Assembly (NCBI RefSeq): GCF_900156815.1
Contig: NZ_FTOT01000003.1
Span: 248,001 to 312,000 of the forward strand
Length of the DNA: 64,000 nt
Direction: 5' to 3'
Source: Gemmobacter megaterium
Lineage (GTDB): Bacteria; Pseudomonadota; Alphaproteobacteria; Rhodobacterales; Rhodobacteraceae
A model generated the notes under the pieces. That model searched no databases, had not been told where the DNA came from, and worked only from the letters and a program-made list of their open reading frames with translations. The position numbers and the translations under genes are program-made. Positions 18,262 to 26,150 of this stretch are shown here, one piece after another; within the stretch, counting starts at the first letter, position 1; each line of letters starts with the position of its first letter.

Positions 18262-18645
18262 ATGGGCCATTACGGCGCCCCGGATGCCACGCCGCCGCTG
18301 CGCGTCCTGCTGCTGGGGGCGTCCGGCCCCGGCTGGTATGCCGCCACCGATGACGAGCGGCGCGAGGTGATCCTGCCCCGCCTGATGGCTGTCTGCGCAA
18401 GCTGGCTGGATATGGGTGCGCGGCTGATCACCACGCTGGACGACGATATCCTCAAGGTCGGCCAGCCCGCCGATACCGACCATACCTGGTATCTGGTCTA
18501 CGAGGTGCCGTCGCTTCAGACCGTGTCCGACATGCTGCACGCCTTCCGCGTCGATCAGGACGGCGCGCGGCTGGACCGCTGGTTCCGGCTGGAGGCCAAG
18601 ATCTGCCGCCCGTTCTTTCCCATCGAGGCGATCAGCCGTAGCTGA
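18262..18645 (+). CDS. small conserved-looking protein of unknown function
   Basis: This 127-residue soluble protein has no signal peptide or membrane segment. The middle reads TLDDDILKVGQPADTDHTWYLVYEVPSL, which suggests a small alpha/beta protein, possibly of the dimeric ferredoxin-like class. I do not recognise the family. It begins one base after the phosphatase stop, so it is probably the last gene of this operon. Its last 14 bases overlap the 3' end of the convergent aspartate-dehydrogenase-like gene. Confidence 0.6.
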   Translation: MGHYGAPDATPPLRVLLLGASGPGWYAATDDERREVILPRLMAVCASWLDMGARLITTLDDDILKVGQPADTDHTWYLVYEVPSLQTVSDMLHAFRVDQDGARLDRWFRLEAKICRPFFPIEAISRS

Positions 18646-19303
18646 CCCAGGCCCGTTGCCGTACCAGTGCCGCTATGATCGCTTCGGCCACCGGATGCGG
18701 CGCCGCGGGGTCGTTCTCCAGCGTCACATGCGTGTCGATCAGTTGCCCCGGCATCTCGAACCGCGATTGGATGACATGCGGCGCACCGTCCGGCGTGCAG
18801 ATCAACCGGATCGTCGTGGCCTCGATCCCCGGCCCGCACAGCGCCGCCGCGGTTGCGGTGTTCAGATGGTCGGGAAACTGCTCTGCCGCCTGCGACAAGG
18901 GGCCATGAAACAGCTCGCCCGGAGACGGACCAAGGCGCGGGGCGGATTGCGTGATCTCCATCCGGGCGGAGTGCCCCGGCGAACACAACATGGGGCCGCC
19001 GATCCAGCCGGTGAACAGCCGCAGCCGATGGCCGGTGCGGTTTGCCACCGCCTCCAGCCGGGCGCGAAACGCGGGGTCGATCAGCGCCGCCGCCCCCACG
19101 CTCCACAGGTCGCCCTGCTCCAGCGCCGCTTCACCATGAGCGCGCAACGCCTCGGGTCCGGCGGCGTCAATGGTCAGACGGGCGGCGGGCAGCGCCTCCC
19201 CCCGCCCGATCACACCTTGCAGGGCAAAACCCGGCGCGGCGGTCAGCCATTCGGCAACCCCCGCGCCGATCCTGCCGCGCCCGACAAGCGCGACCTCCAG
19301 CAT
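18632..19303 (-). CDS. aspartate dehydrogenase-like NAD(P)-dependent enzyme (NadX/DUF108 family)
   Basis: This 223-residue protein opens with a Rossmann motif (VALVGRGRIGAGVAEWL). The family blocks DAAGPEALRAHGEAALEQG and HLNTATAAALCGPGIEATTIRL follow. NadX-type enzymes interconvert L-aspartate and iminoaspartate, and relatives act on other amino acids. It is slightly shorter than usual (about 265). ATG 19303 overlaps the binding-protein stop as TGATG; a GTG at 19306 is an alternative. It is the last gene of the coupled ABC operon, so it probably acts on the imported solute or a product. No other NAD-synthesis gene is present, which argues against a NadX role. Confidence 0.75.
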   Translation of the reverse strand: MLEVALVGRGRIGAGVAEWLTAAPGFALQGVIGRGEALPAARLTIDAAGPEALRAHGEAALEQGDLWSVGAAALIDPAFRARLEAVANRTGHRLRLFTGWIGGPMLCSPGHSARMEITQSAPRLGPSPGELFHGPLSQAAEQFPDHLNTATAAALCGPGIEATTIRLICTPDGAPHVIQSRFEMPGQLIDTHVTLENDPAAPHPVAEAIIAALVRQRAWVSYG

Positions 19304-20565
19304 CACTTCGCCATGCTGTCCATGAAGGCGCCGACTTCCTCCAGCGGGATATACCGCTTCTCCTCGATGCCGCTGTCCCCAAAGGCCCAGGCGACCGCAG
19401 GTGCCGACACATCGCCGTTGGCGTCAAACACCACCGCGCCGGTGCCACCCTGATACGACACGCTCTTGCCCTCTTTCAGCAGTGCCAGTGCCTTGGTGAA
19501 TCCCTCGACCGTGCCGCCGATCTTTTCACCTGCCGGATCCGTCACCATCGGCACCTTGGCGGCGATATCGGCGCCCTTGGCATCCTTGCCCGCCGCCGCA
19601 TAGGCCAGCAAGGCGATGGCCGCCGCGTCAAAGCTGTTCGGCAATCCCGGCCCCGAAGGCGCGGCACCGAACTGCGCCGTATAGGCATCGACAAAGGCCG
19701 TGGCAGAATCGGTGCGCGGGGTCGATGTATCGGTGCCCTGGAAATTCGCCAGATAGCGCATCCCGACGGCTTCCTTGAACTCATCCGATTTCAACGAATT
19801 GGTGCCGATGATGTTCTGCGTGCCCCCCAGGCTCAGCCATTCGCGCACGACCGAGATCCCCTCTTTGGGATAGATCGCCATATAGACGGCATCGGCCTTG
19901 GCCCCCAAGGCCTCTGTCACTTCGGCACGATAGCTGGGCTGGCCATCGGTGATCGCGGTAGACCCCACCACCGTAACCCCTGCCGCCTCAAAGGCCGCAG
20001 CGGCAAGCTTGGCAATGTCCTGGCCCCAGTCGTCGTTCTTGTACAGGATCGAGATGGTCTTGTAGCCCGAGTCGCGCGCCAGGATCGCCGCGACCGAGGC
20101 TTGCACGTTCGAGGTGGCAAAGGTGCGGAACCACAGCCCCTTGGTGGTGCCTTCGGCGGCGATCTGCGTCAGGCGGTTCGACGACGAACAGCACGACATC
20201 TGCATCACGCCCGCAGGCGCCGTCACCGATGTCAGCATCGGGATGGTCACGCCCGAGGCCACAGTGCCCAGCAGCAGTTGCACCTTGTCCAGATCGACCA
20301 GCGCCTTGGCCGCATCCACGCCGACCTTGGGGTCGGACTGATCGTCGCGCAGCACCGCCTCGAACTTGCAGCCGTCAATGCCGCCTGCCTCGTTGATCAT
20401 GTCCGTCACCCACAGCGCGGTGGCCGCGATGGGTTTGCCCCAGTCGATCGAGGTCGGATAGACGACGCCCACCTTGACCGCGCAGTCCTGCGCGGCAGCG
20501 GTGCCCGCCTGGGCCATGATGGCAAGCGCCGCAAGCGCGGCAAAGCCTGTCAGTTTCCGTTTCAT
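19303..20565 (-). CDS. branched-chain amino acid-type ABC transporter substrate-binding protein
   Basis: This 420-residue periplasmic protein starts with a signal peptide (MKRKLTGFAALAALAIMAQA, cleaved near AAA-Q). The mature part is of the LivK/Peripla_BP_6 type: VKVGVVYPTSIDWGKP, then DMINEAGGIDG, then DDQSDPKVGVDAAKALV. Such proteins bind amino acids, amides, urea or aromatic acids. It overlaps LivM and the dehydrogenase by four and one bases. The ligand is unknown; the enzymes in the operon suggest an amino-acid-like or carbonyl compound. Confidence 0.88.
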   Translation of the reverse strand: MKRKLTGFAALAALAIMAQAGTAAAQDCAVKVGVVYPTSIDWGKPIAATALWVTDMINEAGGIDGCKFEAVLRDDQSDPKVGVDAAKALVDLDKVQLLLGTVASGVTIPMLTSVTAPAGVMQMSCCSSSNRLTQIAAEGTTKGLWFRTFATSNVQASVAAILARDSGYKTISILYKNDDWGQDIAKLAAAAFEAAGVTVVGSTAITDGQPSYRAEVTEALGAKADAVYMAIYPKEGISVVREWLSLGGTQNIIGTNSLKSDEFKEAVGMRYLANFQGTDTSTPRTDSATAFVDAYTAQFGAAPSGPGLPNSFDAAAIALLAYAAAGKDAKGADIAAKVPMVTDPAGEKIGGTVEGFTKALALLKEGKSVSYQGGTGAVVFDANGDVSAPAVAWAFGDSGIEEKRYIPLEEVGAFMDSMAK

Positions 20566-21545
20566 GCTTGGTGTGCTCCCGTGTTGGTTGGGGCCTTGGC
20601 AGCCCTGTCGTTAAAGGTCTTTCCAATCCGCTCTGGCACCAGACCCTGCGGGCGCCACAGCAGCATTCCGACGATGACAAGCCCGATCAGGATATACTGC
20701 ACCGATCCGGCGTAAAGCTGCATAGAGGCCGGGGCATATCGCGCCAGGGCAAAGCCGCTCAGCGTCCAGGCGCCCCAGATCAGGAAGGCCCCCAGCACGG
20801 CCCCCCGGTTGTTCCCTGCCCCGCCCACGATCAGCATGGCCCAAAGCTGGAACGTCAGGATCGGCGCCATGTCCTGCGGGCTGACAAAGGCATAAAAGGT
20901 GACATACAGCCCCCCGGCGGCCCCCATGATCATCGACCCGATGATAAAGGCCTGTAGCCGCATCCGCGCCGGATCCTTGCCCAGCGACCGGGCTGCCACC
21001 TCATCTTCGCGGATGGCGCGCAGCACCCGGCCATAGGGCGCCCGGACCAGCCGCTCCAGCCCGACATAGACCACGATCAGCACCGCCAGCACCAACGCCA
21101 GAAACACCAGCCCATAGGTGAAGCCGTCCCCGATGGCCGCCTCGAACGGGCGGGGAAAACCGCGCAGGCCCTTGGCACCGCCGGTCAGCCATTCGGCATT
21201 GCGGGTGACGCTTTCAAACGCGATGGCCACCCCGAAGGTGGCGATGGCCAGGTAGTCATGCCGCAGCCGCAGGGTCAGCTTGCCCACCACCCAGGCCATC
21301 AGCCCCGCCGCCAGAATCCCGCCTGCAAACGCAATCAGGAACGGCAGCTCAAACCCGCCGAACTGCTCCGCCTCTGGGCGCCCCCCCAGGATCATCGTGC
21401 CATAGGCGCCCATGCCGAAAAAGGCGACAACCCCGCCGTTGAACAGCCCCGTATTGCCCCATTGCAGGTTCAGCCCCAGAACGGCAATCGCCATGATCCC
21501 GGCCATGGTGGCAAAAAAGGCGATGTAGGAAATCAGCCCGATCAT
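20562..21545 (-). CDS. branched-chain amino acid-type ABC transporter permease (LivM family)
   Basis: This 327-residue membrane protein has about nine hydrophobic segments. The LivM block LRLRHDYLAIATFGVAIAFESV is present, as is the EAA-like loop GRVLRAIREDEVAARSLGKDPARMRLQAF. It pairs with LivH, which precedes it. ATG overlaps the LivH stop, and its stop overlaps the binding-protein start (ATGA on both sides). Confidence 0.88.
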   Translation of the reverse strand: MIGLISYIAFFATMAGIMAIAVLGLNLQWGNTGLFNGGVVAFFGMGAYGTMILGGRPEAEQFGGFELPFLIAFAGGILAAGLMAWVVGKLTLRLRHDYLAIATFGVAIAFESVTRNAEWLTGGAKGLRGFPRPFEAAIGDGFTYGLVFLALVLAVLIVVYVGLERLVRAPYGRVLRAIREDEVAARSLGKDPARMRLQAFIIGSMIMGAAGGLYVTFYAFVSPQDMAPILTFQLWAMLIVGGAGNNRGAVLGAFLIWGAWTLSGFALARYAPASMQLYAGSVQYILIGLVIVGMLLWRPQGLVPERIGKTFNDRAAKAPTNTGAHQA

Positions 21546-22459
21546 GCGTCGCGGTCCTCTCCGAACAGGCCATGCGGGCGCACCAGCAACACGGCCAGGA
21601 TGATCACGAACGGCATGGCCGGCGTATAGCCCGATGGCAGCACCATCAGCGCCAGCCCCGAGGCGATGCCCACGATGAACCCGCCCAGCACCGCGCCATA
21701 GACCGACCCGATCCCGCCCACGATGGTCGCGGCAAAGACCGGCAGGACAAAGTTGTGCCCCATGACCGGCGACAGATGGTTGGTCATGGCGTAGAACACC
21801 CCCGCCGCTGCCGACAACCCGCCGCCAATCATCCAGACCGCCGTGACCATGGACGACAGCCGCACGCCCGAGACCTGCGACAGATTGGGGTTTTCCGCCA
21901 CCGCCCGCAGCGCATAGCCAAAGGTCGTGCGCGTCAGCACCAGATGAAAGGCCAGCATCAGCACCAGCGCCGCAACCAGCGTGAATATCTGGTCCGGCTT
22001 GACCAGCAACATCGGATCGCGCGACAGCACGACGGCAAAGGCGATGTCCTGCGAATACAGTTCCGCCTTGTGGCCGAATATCAGCGTGATCACATTGCGC
22101 ACGATCAACGCGACGCCAAAGCTGGCAAAGACCATCGACAGCGCGTCGGCCTTGGCCCGGATCCGCTTGAACACCAGCCAGTCGAACAGCACCGCCGAGG
22201 CGCCGGTGATCACCATCGCCACCAGCATTGCCAACACCAGCGCCCAGGTCAGGGTCAGCGGCTCGATGGCCACGCCAAGGGCGGGGACCAGCGCGGCGAA
22301 CAGCCGGTCAAAGACCAGCGCGGCATAGCCGCCGATCCCCAGCAACTCGGCATAGCTGAAATTGGCAAAGCGCAGCATGTGCATGACCATCGTCATGCCG
22401 ATGGCGGCCAGCGAATAGATGGAACCGGTAAGAATCCCGTCAACAAGGTTCTGGATCAT
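21542..22459 (-). CDS. branched-chain amino acid-type ABC transporter permease (LivH family)
   Basis: This 305-residue membrane protein opens with the LivH block GILTGSIYSLAAIGMTMVMHMLRFANFSYAEL. It carries RTTFGYALRAVAENPNLSQVSGV as the cytoplasmic ATPase-contact loop and GGIGSVYGAVLGGFIVGI late in the chain. It forms the pore with LivM. ATG 22459 overlaps the LivF stop by four bases. Confidence 0.88.
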   Translation of the reverse strand: MIQNLVDGILTGSIYSLAAIGMTMVMHMLRFANFSYAELLGIGGYAALVFDRLFAALVPALGVAIEPLTLTWALVLAMLVAMVITGASAVLFDWLVFKRIRAKADALSMVFASFGVALIVRNVITLIFGHKAELYSQDIAFAVVLSRDPMLLVKPDQIFTLVAALVLMLAFHLVLTRTTFGYALRAVAENPNLSQVSGVRLSSMVTAVWMIGGGLSAAAGVFYAMTNHLSPVMGHNFVLPVFAATIVGGIGSVYGAVLGGFIVGIASGLALMVLPSGYTPAMPFVIILAVLLVRPHGLFGEDRDA

Positions 22460-23184
22460 GCCGCCCCCACGCGCTTGCCGCCCAGATAAATCTCGCCCAC
22501 CACCGGATCCGACAGGATCTGCGCCGCCGGTCCATCCAGCTGGTTGCGCCCTTCGGCCAGGATGTAGCAGTGGTCCGACACCCGCAGCGCCTGTTTGACG
22601 TTCTGTTCCACCAGCAGGATCGACACCCCCTGCCCTGTCAGCCCGCGGGCCAGATCCAGCACCTCGGCGGTGATCTTGGGCGACAGCCCGGCCGAAGGTT
22701 CGTCCATCAGCATCACGCGCGGGCGCCGGGCCAGTGCCATGGCCACCGCCAGCATCTGCCGCTGCCCGCCCGACAGCGACCCGGCCCGGTCGCCCAGCTT
22801 GGGTTCCAGCGCGGGAAAGACGCCCAGCAGTTCCTGCAACCGGCTGGCGCGATCCGGCATCCGCCGCATCACCAGCGCCAGGTTTTCCCGGATGGACAAC
22901 TGACGAAAGATGTTGTCGGTCTGCGGCACATAGGCCAGCCCCAACTCTCCCATGCGGTCGGGGCGCAGATGGGTGATCTCGGCCCCGTCCAGCATGATCC
23001 GCCCGGCACTGACCGGAACCAACCCCGCAATCGCCTTGATCAGGGTCGATTTCCCGGCGCCGTTCGGCCCGATGATCGTGGTCAGCGACTGGCGCCGCAA
23101 CGTCAGCGCCACATTGCGCAGGATCGGCAGGTCACGGACATAGCCCGCCTCCAGCCCCTCGATGGTCAGGACGGTATCGCTCAT
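22456..23184 (-). CDS. branched-chain amino acid-type ABC transporter ATPase (LivF family)
   Basis: This 242-residue ATPase has Walker A GPNGAGKST, the LivF-type Q-loop sequence YVPQTDNIFRQLSIREN, signature LSGGQRQML and Walker B VMLMDEPSAGLSP. ATG 23184 overlaps the LivG stop; an open frame running upstream of it is inside LivG and is not used. It works as a heterodimer with LivG. Confidence 0.88.
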   Translation of the reverse strand: MSDTVLTIEGLEAGYVRDLPILRNVALTLRRQSLTTIIGPNGAGKSTLIKAIAGLVPVSAGRIMLDGAEITHLRPDRMGELGLAYVPQTDNIFRQLSIRENLALVMRRMPDRASRLQELLGVFPALEPKLGDRAGSLSGGQRQMLAVAMALARRPRVMLMDEPSAGLSPKITAEVLDLARGLTGQGVSILLVEQNVKQALRVSDHCYILAEGRNQLDGPAAQILSDPVVGEIYLGGKRVGAA

Positions 23185-23948
23185 TCCGCAGCCCCCAGAT
23201 AGGCATCCAGCAACAGCGGGTTTGTCTGCGCCTCGGCGGCGGTGCCTTCGAACACCACTTTCCCTTCGGCCAGGGCGATCACCGGATCGCAATGGCGCAT
23301 GACGAAATCCATGTCGTGTTCGATGATGAAAAAGGTGGTCCCGCGCCGGTTCAGCTCTTCGATCCGCTCGATCAGGACACGGGTCAACGAGGGGTTCACC
23401 CCCGCCGCCGGTTCATCCAGCAAGATCACCGCCGGATCGCCCATCAACGCGCGGGCCAGTTCCAGCAACTTCATCTGCCCGCCAGAGATTTGCCCCGCCG
23501 GATGATCGGCCAGCTTGCCCAGCGTCATGAACTCCAGAATGCCCATGGCCTTGTCGCGCAGCCGCGCTTCCTCGGCCCGCACGGCGGCGCGGGAAAACAG
23601 CGCGCCCAGCACGGTTTCCCCCCGCTGCCCCTGCGGCGCCAGCATGACGTTTTCCAACAGGCTCATGCGGCGGAACGGGCGGGGAATCTGAAAGGTGCGC
23701 GCCAGACCCTTGCCGAACAGCGCCTCGGGCGGCAGGCCGGTGATGTCCTGCCCATTCAGCAGCACCTGCCCCGCCGACGGCTTCAACGCGCCCGAGATCA
23801 GGTTGAAGAACGTCGTCTTGCCTGCCCCATTCGGCCCGATCAGCCCCGTGATCGTGCCGGGACGGATGTCCAGCGATACGCCATCCACGGCCCGGAACGG
23901 GCCGAAGTCGCGGGTCAGCCCCTTGGTGGACAGAACAGGCGTGCTCAT
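23181..23948 (-). CDS. branched-chain amino acid-type ABC transporter ATPase (LivG family)
   Basis: This 255-residue ATPase has Walker A GPNGAGKTT, the LivG-type sequence LARTFQIPRPFRRMSLLENVM, signature ISGGQMKLLELARAL, and Walker B VILLDEPAAGVNP. A long linker between Q-loop and signature is typical of LivG. ATG 23948 overlaps the stop of the upstream aldo/keto reductase, so catabolic and transport genes are on one transcript. Confidence 0.88.
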   Translation of the reverse strand: MSTPVLSTKGLTRDFGPFRAVDGVSLDIRPGTITGLIGPNGAGKTTFFNLISGALKPSAGQVLLNGQDITGLPPEALFGKGLARTFQIPRPFRRMSLLENVMLAPQGQRGETVLGALFSRAAVRAEEARLRDKAMGILEFMTLGKLADHPAGQISGGQMKLLELARALMGDPAVILLDEPAAGVNPSLTRVLIERIEELNRRGTTFFIIEHDMDFVMRHCDPVIALAEGKVVFEGTAAEAQTNPLLLDAYLGAAE

Positions 23949-25027
23949 CCGGCCTTGGCTCCATGCACCTGATCGTTGGGGTTGGTGTTCAGGTTGAACT
24001 TCATGATCCGGCCATGTCGCCCCGAACGGTCGCCTTCCAGCGCATAGACCGGCCCTTGCGGCCCCGGCGCCGTGGCCAGCAGCGCAGAAATGGCGGCATG
24101 ATCGGCGGCATCCAGCGTCACGCCGAACACTTCCAGCGTCTTGGGCAGATGGCGGGCATAGCGCGCGCCCACGATGGCGGCGGCCACCTGCGGCTGATCC
24201 AGCACCCAGCGGGTGGCGATGGTCGACAGCGCCACGCCGTGCCTGTCGCCAATGGACTTCAGCAGGCGCAACAGCTCCTGGAACTTGTCCCATGGCCCGA
24301 ATTCGTCGATGACAAGCCGGTACTTGATCAGGCTGCGGTTCTCGAACTCGAACCCCGGATCGGGCTTGCCCAGCCAGCCATCGGTCAGAAATCCGCCTGC
24401 CAGCGTGCCATAGCACAGGATCTGCACATCGCGCCGCTGGCCCCACGCGGCCATGGTGGCGGCGGGGCGGCGGTCCAGCAGCGAATACTGCACCTGCGCC
24501 GACACCACATCCAGGCCCGCGTCGATGAACCTGTCCATGTCGGGACAATCCCAGTTGGTGGTGCCCAGATTGGCAATCTTGCCCTTGGCCTGACAGTCCT
24601 TCAGCACGCCCAGCACCTCGACCGGGTTGCCCTGCGTCATGTCCCACCAGAAAAACTGCACCAGCGGGATGCGGTCGATCTGCAAGCGTTTCAGCGACCG
24701 ATCCACGATCGCCTCCACCTCGTCCGGGCGGATCGTCGCCAACCGGCCCAGATCGGGCACCAGCTTGGTATGCACCATCACGCGGTCCGCCACCTCGGCC
24801 CCACGCCGCTTGCGGACATCGGCGATGAAATGGCCGATCATCTCTTCGACGCCCTTGTAGATATCGGCGCAGTCAAAGGTGGTGATCCCGGCGTCGAGAA
24901 ACGCCTCCATATCCGCGATGGCATCGGCGGGGCGCACCTCGCCATGGTCGCCTGCAAGCTGCCAGCCGCCCTTGATGACGCGGGAAATCCGGTGGTTCGG
25001 GCGCAGGTCGGCGGTTTCCACGGTCAT
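23945..25027 (-). CDS. aldo/keto reductase family protein lacking the tetrad histidine
   Basis: This 360-residue protein has the aldo/keto reductase barrel pattern. The Asp and Tyr of the catalytic tetrad lie in FDCADIYKGVEE and the Lys in VMVHTKLVPD. The histidine expected after strand 4 is replaced: the segment reads PLVQFFWWD, with codons TTT TTC, while the related protein at 26151 reads LLQFHWW. Losing this His often changes the reaction or substrate in the superfamily. The late blocks LSTIATRWVLDQPQVAAAIVGAR fit the cofactor-binding end. It is second in the minus-strand operon, between the TIGR04076-type gene and LivG, overlapping each by four bases. Confidence 0.82.
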   Translation of the reverse strand: MTVETADLRPNHRISRVIKGGWQLAGDHGEVRPADAIADMEAFLDAGITTFDCADIYKGVEEMIGHFIADVRKRRGAEVADRVMVHTKLVPDLGRLATIRPDEVEAIVDRSLKRLQIDRIPLVQFFWWDMTQGNPVEVLGVLKDCQAKGKIANLGTTNWDCPDMDRFIDAGLDVVSAQVQYSLLDRRPAATMAAWGQRRDVQILCYGTLAGGFLTDGWLGKPDPGFEFENRSLIKYRLVIDEFGPWDKFQELLRLLKSIGDRHGVALSTIATRWVLDQPQVAAAIVGARYARHLPKTLEVFGVTLDAADHAAISALLATAPGPQGPVYALEGDRSGRHGRIMKFNLNTNPNDQVHGAKAG

Positions 25028-25395
25028 TGCTCATCCTTCCAATAGGGGGTGCTGCGCGCCTCTGGCAGGCCGGTGGTTTCCGCATGGGAAAACCAGCGCC
25101 GCCCCTCGCGCACGATGCGAAAGCGCCCGCCACAATGCGGATCGGCGCAGGCAATCTCGGCATCGGTGGACATCCAGTCGTCGGGATCGGTCTCGCGCTG
25201 GCGGGCGGGCAGATGCGGCAGGATACCGACCAGCGCATACATCGGCACCTTGGCCGGGCCATCGAACACCAGATTCTCGCCGATGACGCGAAAGACCTCG
25301 CCCTCGACATGACGGCAGACAGCATGGCGGTCGCCCACCACGGTTTCCACCCGCAGATCGTAAAGCCAGAACCCCTTTTCGCCGTTCCGTTCCAT
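25024..25395 (-). CDS. TIGR04076-type small protein of unknown function
   Basis: This is a 123-residue soluble protein. The arrangement VETVVGDRHAVCRHVEGEVFRV...YALVGILPHLPARQRETDPDDWM...AEIACADPHCGGRFRIV resembles the TIGR04076 family, for which no function is known. It has Cys/His pairs (for example ADPHCGG) that could bind a metal. ATG 25395 has AAAGGG about eight bases upstream; an upstream TTG at 25410 is less likely. It is the first gene of the ABC operon and is divergent from the GntR regulator, with the operator between them. Confidence 0.65.
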   Translation of the reverse strand: MERNGEKGFWLYDLRVETVVGDRHAVCRHVEGEVFRVIGENLVFDGPAKVPMYALVGILPHLPARQRETDPDDWMSTDAEIACADPHCGGRFRIVREGRRWFSHAETTGLPEARSTPYWKDEQ

Positions 25396-25436
25396 CCGTG
25401 GCCCTTTCAAGGCTTGACCGAGTCGGCTGTGATCTG

Positions 25437-25449
25437 TGATATTTTATCA
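25437..25449. promoter_or_regulatory. Palindromic operator between divergent operons (probable GntR site)
   Basis: TGATA-TTT-TATCA is a perfect 5-3-5 inverted repeat and one of the few AT-rich stretches in the region. It lies between the minus-strand ABC operon (start 25395) and the GntR gene (start 25493). A possible promoter for the regulator, TTGACC at 25414-25419 with GATATT at 25438-25443 (18-base spacing), places the -10 inside the palindrome, which suggests autorepression. FCD-type GntR proteins bind short palindromes of this size. Confidence 0.6.
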
Positions 25450-25492
25450 AAGATGCCCGCCCGACCTGTCAATCCTCTTCGTGAGCTTGCCA

Positions 25493-26146
25493 ATGACAGC
25501 CCCCGTGATTGCCCGCCTCGACCCGGTGAAACTGCGCGAGAATGCCTATTTCGCACTCCGCGATGCCTTTACGCGCGGCGCATTCGCACCCGGCGACACG
25601 CTCAGCCTGCGCACACTCGCCGATCAGCTTGGCGTGTCGATGACCCCCGTGCGCGAGGCGGTGCGGCGGCTGGTGGCCGAAGGCGCGCTGGTCGACACGC
25701 CGTCGCGCACGCTGATGGTACCCGCCTTCGATGCCGCACGGGCGCGCGACCTCAAGGCGGCGCGGCTGGCGCTCGAACATCTGGTGCTGGACCGCGCGAT
25801 GGACCGGATCGACGCCGACGGCATCGCCCGGCTGGAACAGGTGCTGGTGCGGGCCGACGATGGCCCCCATGCGCTGCCGGATCTGGTGGCGAACCACGAA
25901 TTCCACTTCACACTCTACCGCTATTCCGAATCCGAGGTGCTGCTGCCACTGGTCGAGGCGTTGTGGCTGCAATACGGCGCCTATCTGAACCTGATCATCA
26001 ACCGCCCGCAGGCGGGGCTGATCGCGGAACATGCCCATCACCACGATATCGTCGCCGCCCTGAAATCGGGCGACCGCGCCGCCGCGCATGTCGCGTTGGA
26101 GGCTGATGTCAGCCGGTCCTTCCATTTCCTGATCCCCGAAGGTTGA
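25493..26146 (+). CDS. GntR-family transcriptional regulator (FCD type)
   Basis: This 217-residue regulator has a winged helix-turn-helix at about residues 20-70 (LRTLADQLGVSMTPVREAVRRLVAEGAL). A helical FCD ligand-binding domain follows, with the metal-binding histidines in VANHEFHFTLYR and EHAHHHDIVAAL. The ATG at 25493 puts the HTH at the usual distance; a longer frame starts at GTG 25436 inside the operator. It is divergent from the ABC operon and four bases upstream of the reductase-RidA gene, and probably controls both. The ligand is likely the operon's substrate. Confidence 0.88.
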   Translation: MTAPVIARLDPVKLRENAYFALRDAFTRGAFAPGDTLSLRTLADQLGVSMTPVREAVRRLVAEGALVDTPSRTLMVPAFDAARARDLKAARLALEHLVLDRAMDRIDADGIARLEQVLVRADDGPHALPDLVANHEFHFTLYRYSESEVLLPLVEALWLQYGAYLNLIINRPQAGLIAEHAHHHDIVAALKSGDRAAAHVALEADVSRSFHFLIPEG

Positions 26147-26150
26147 TCCC

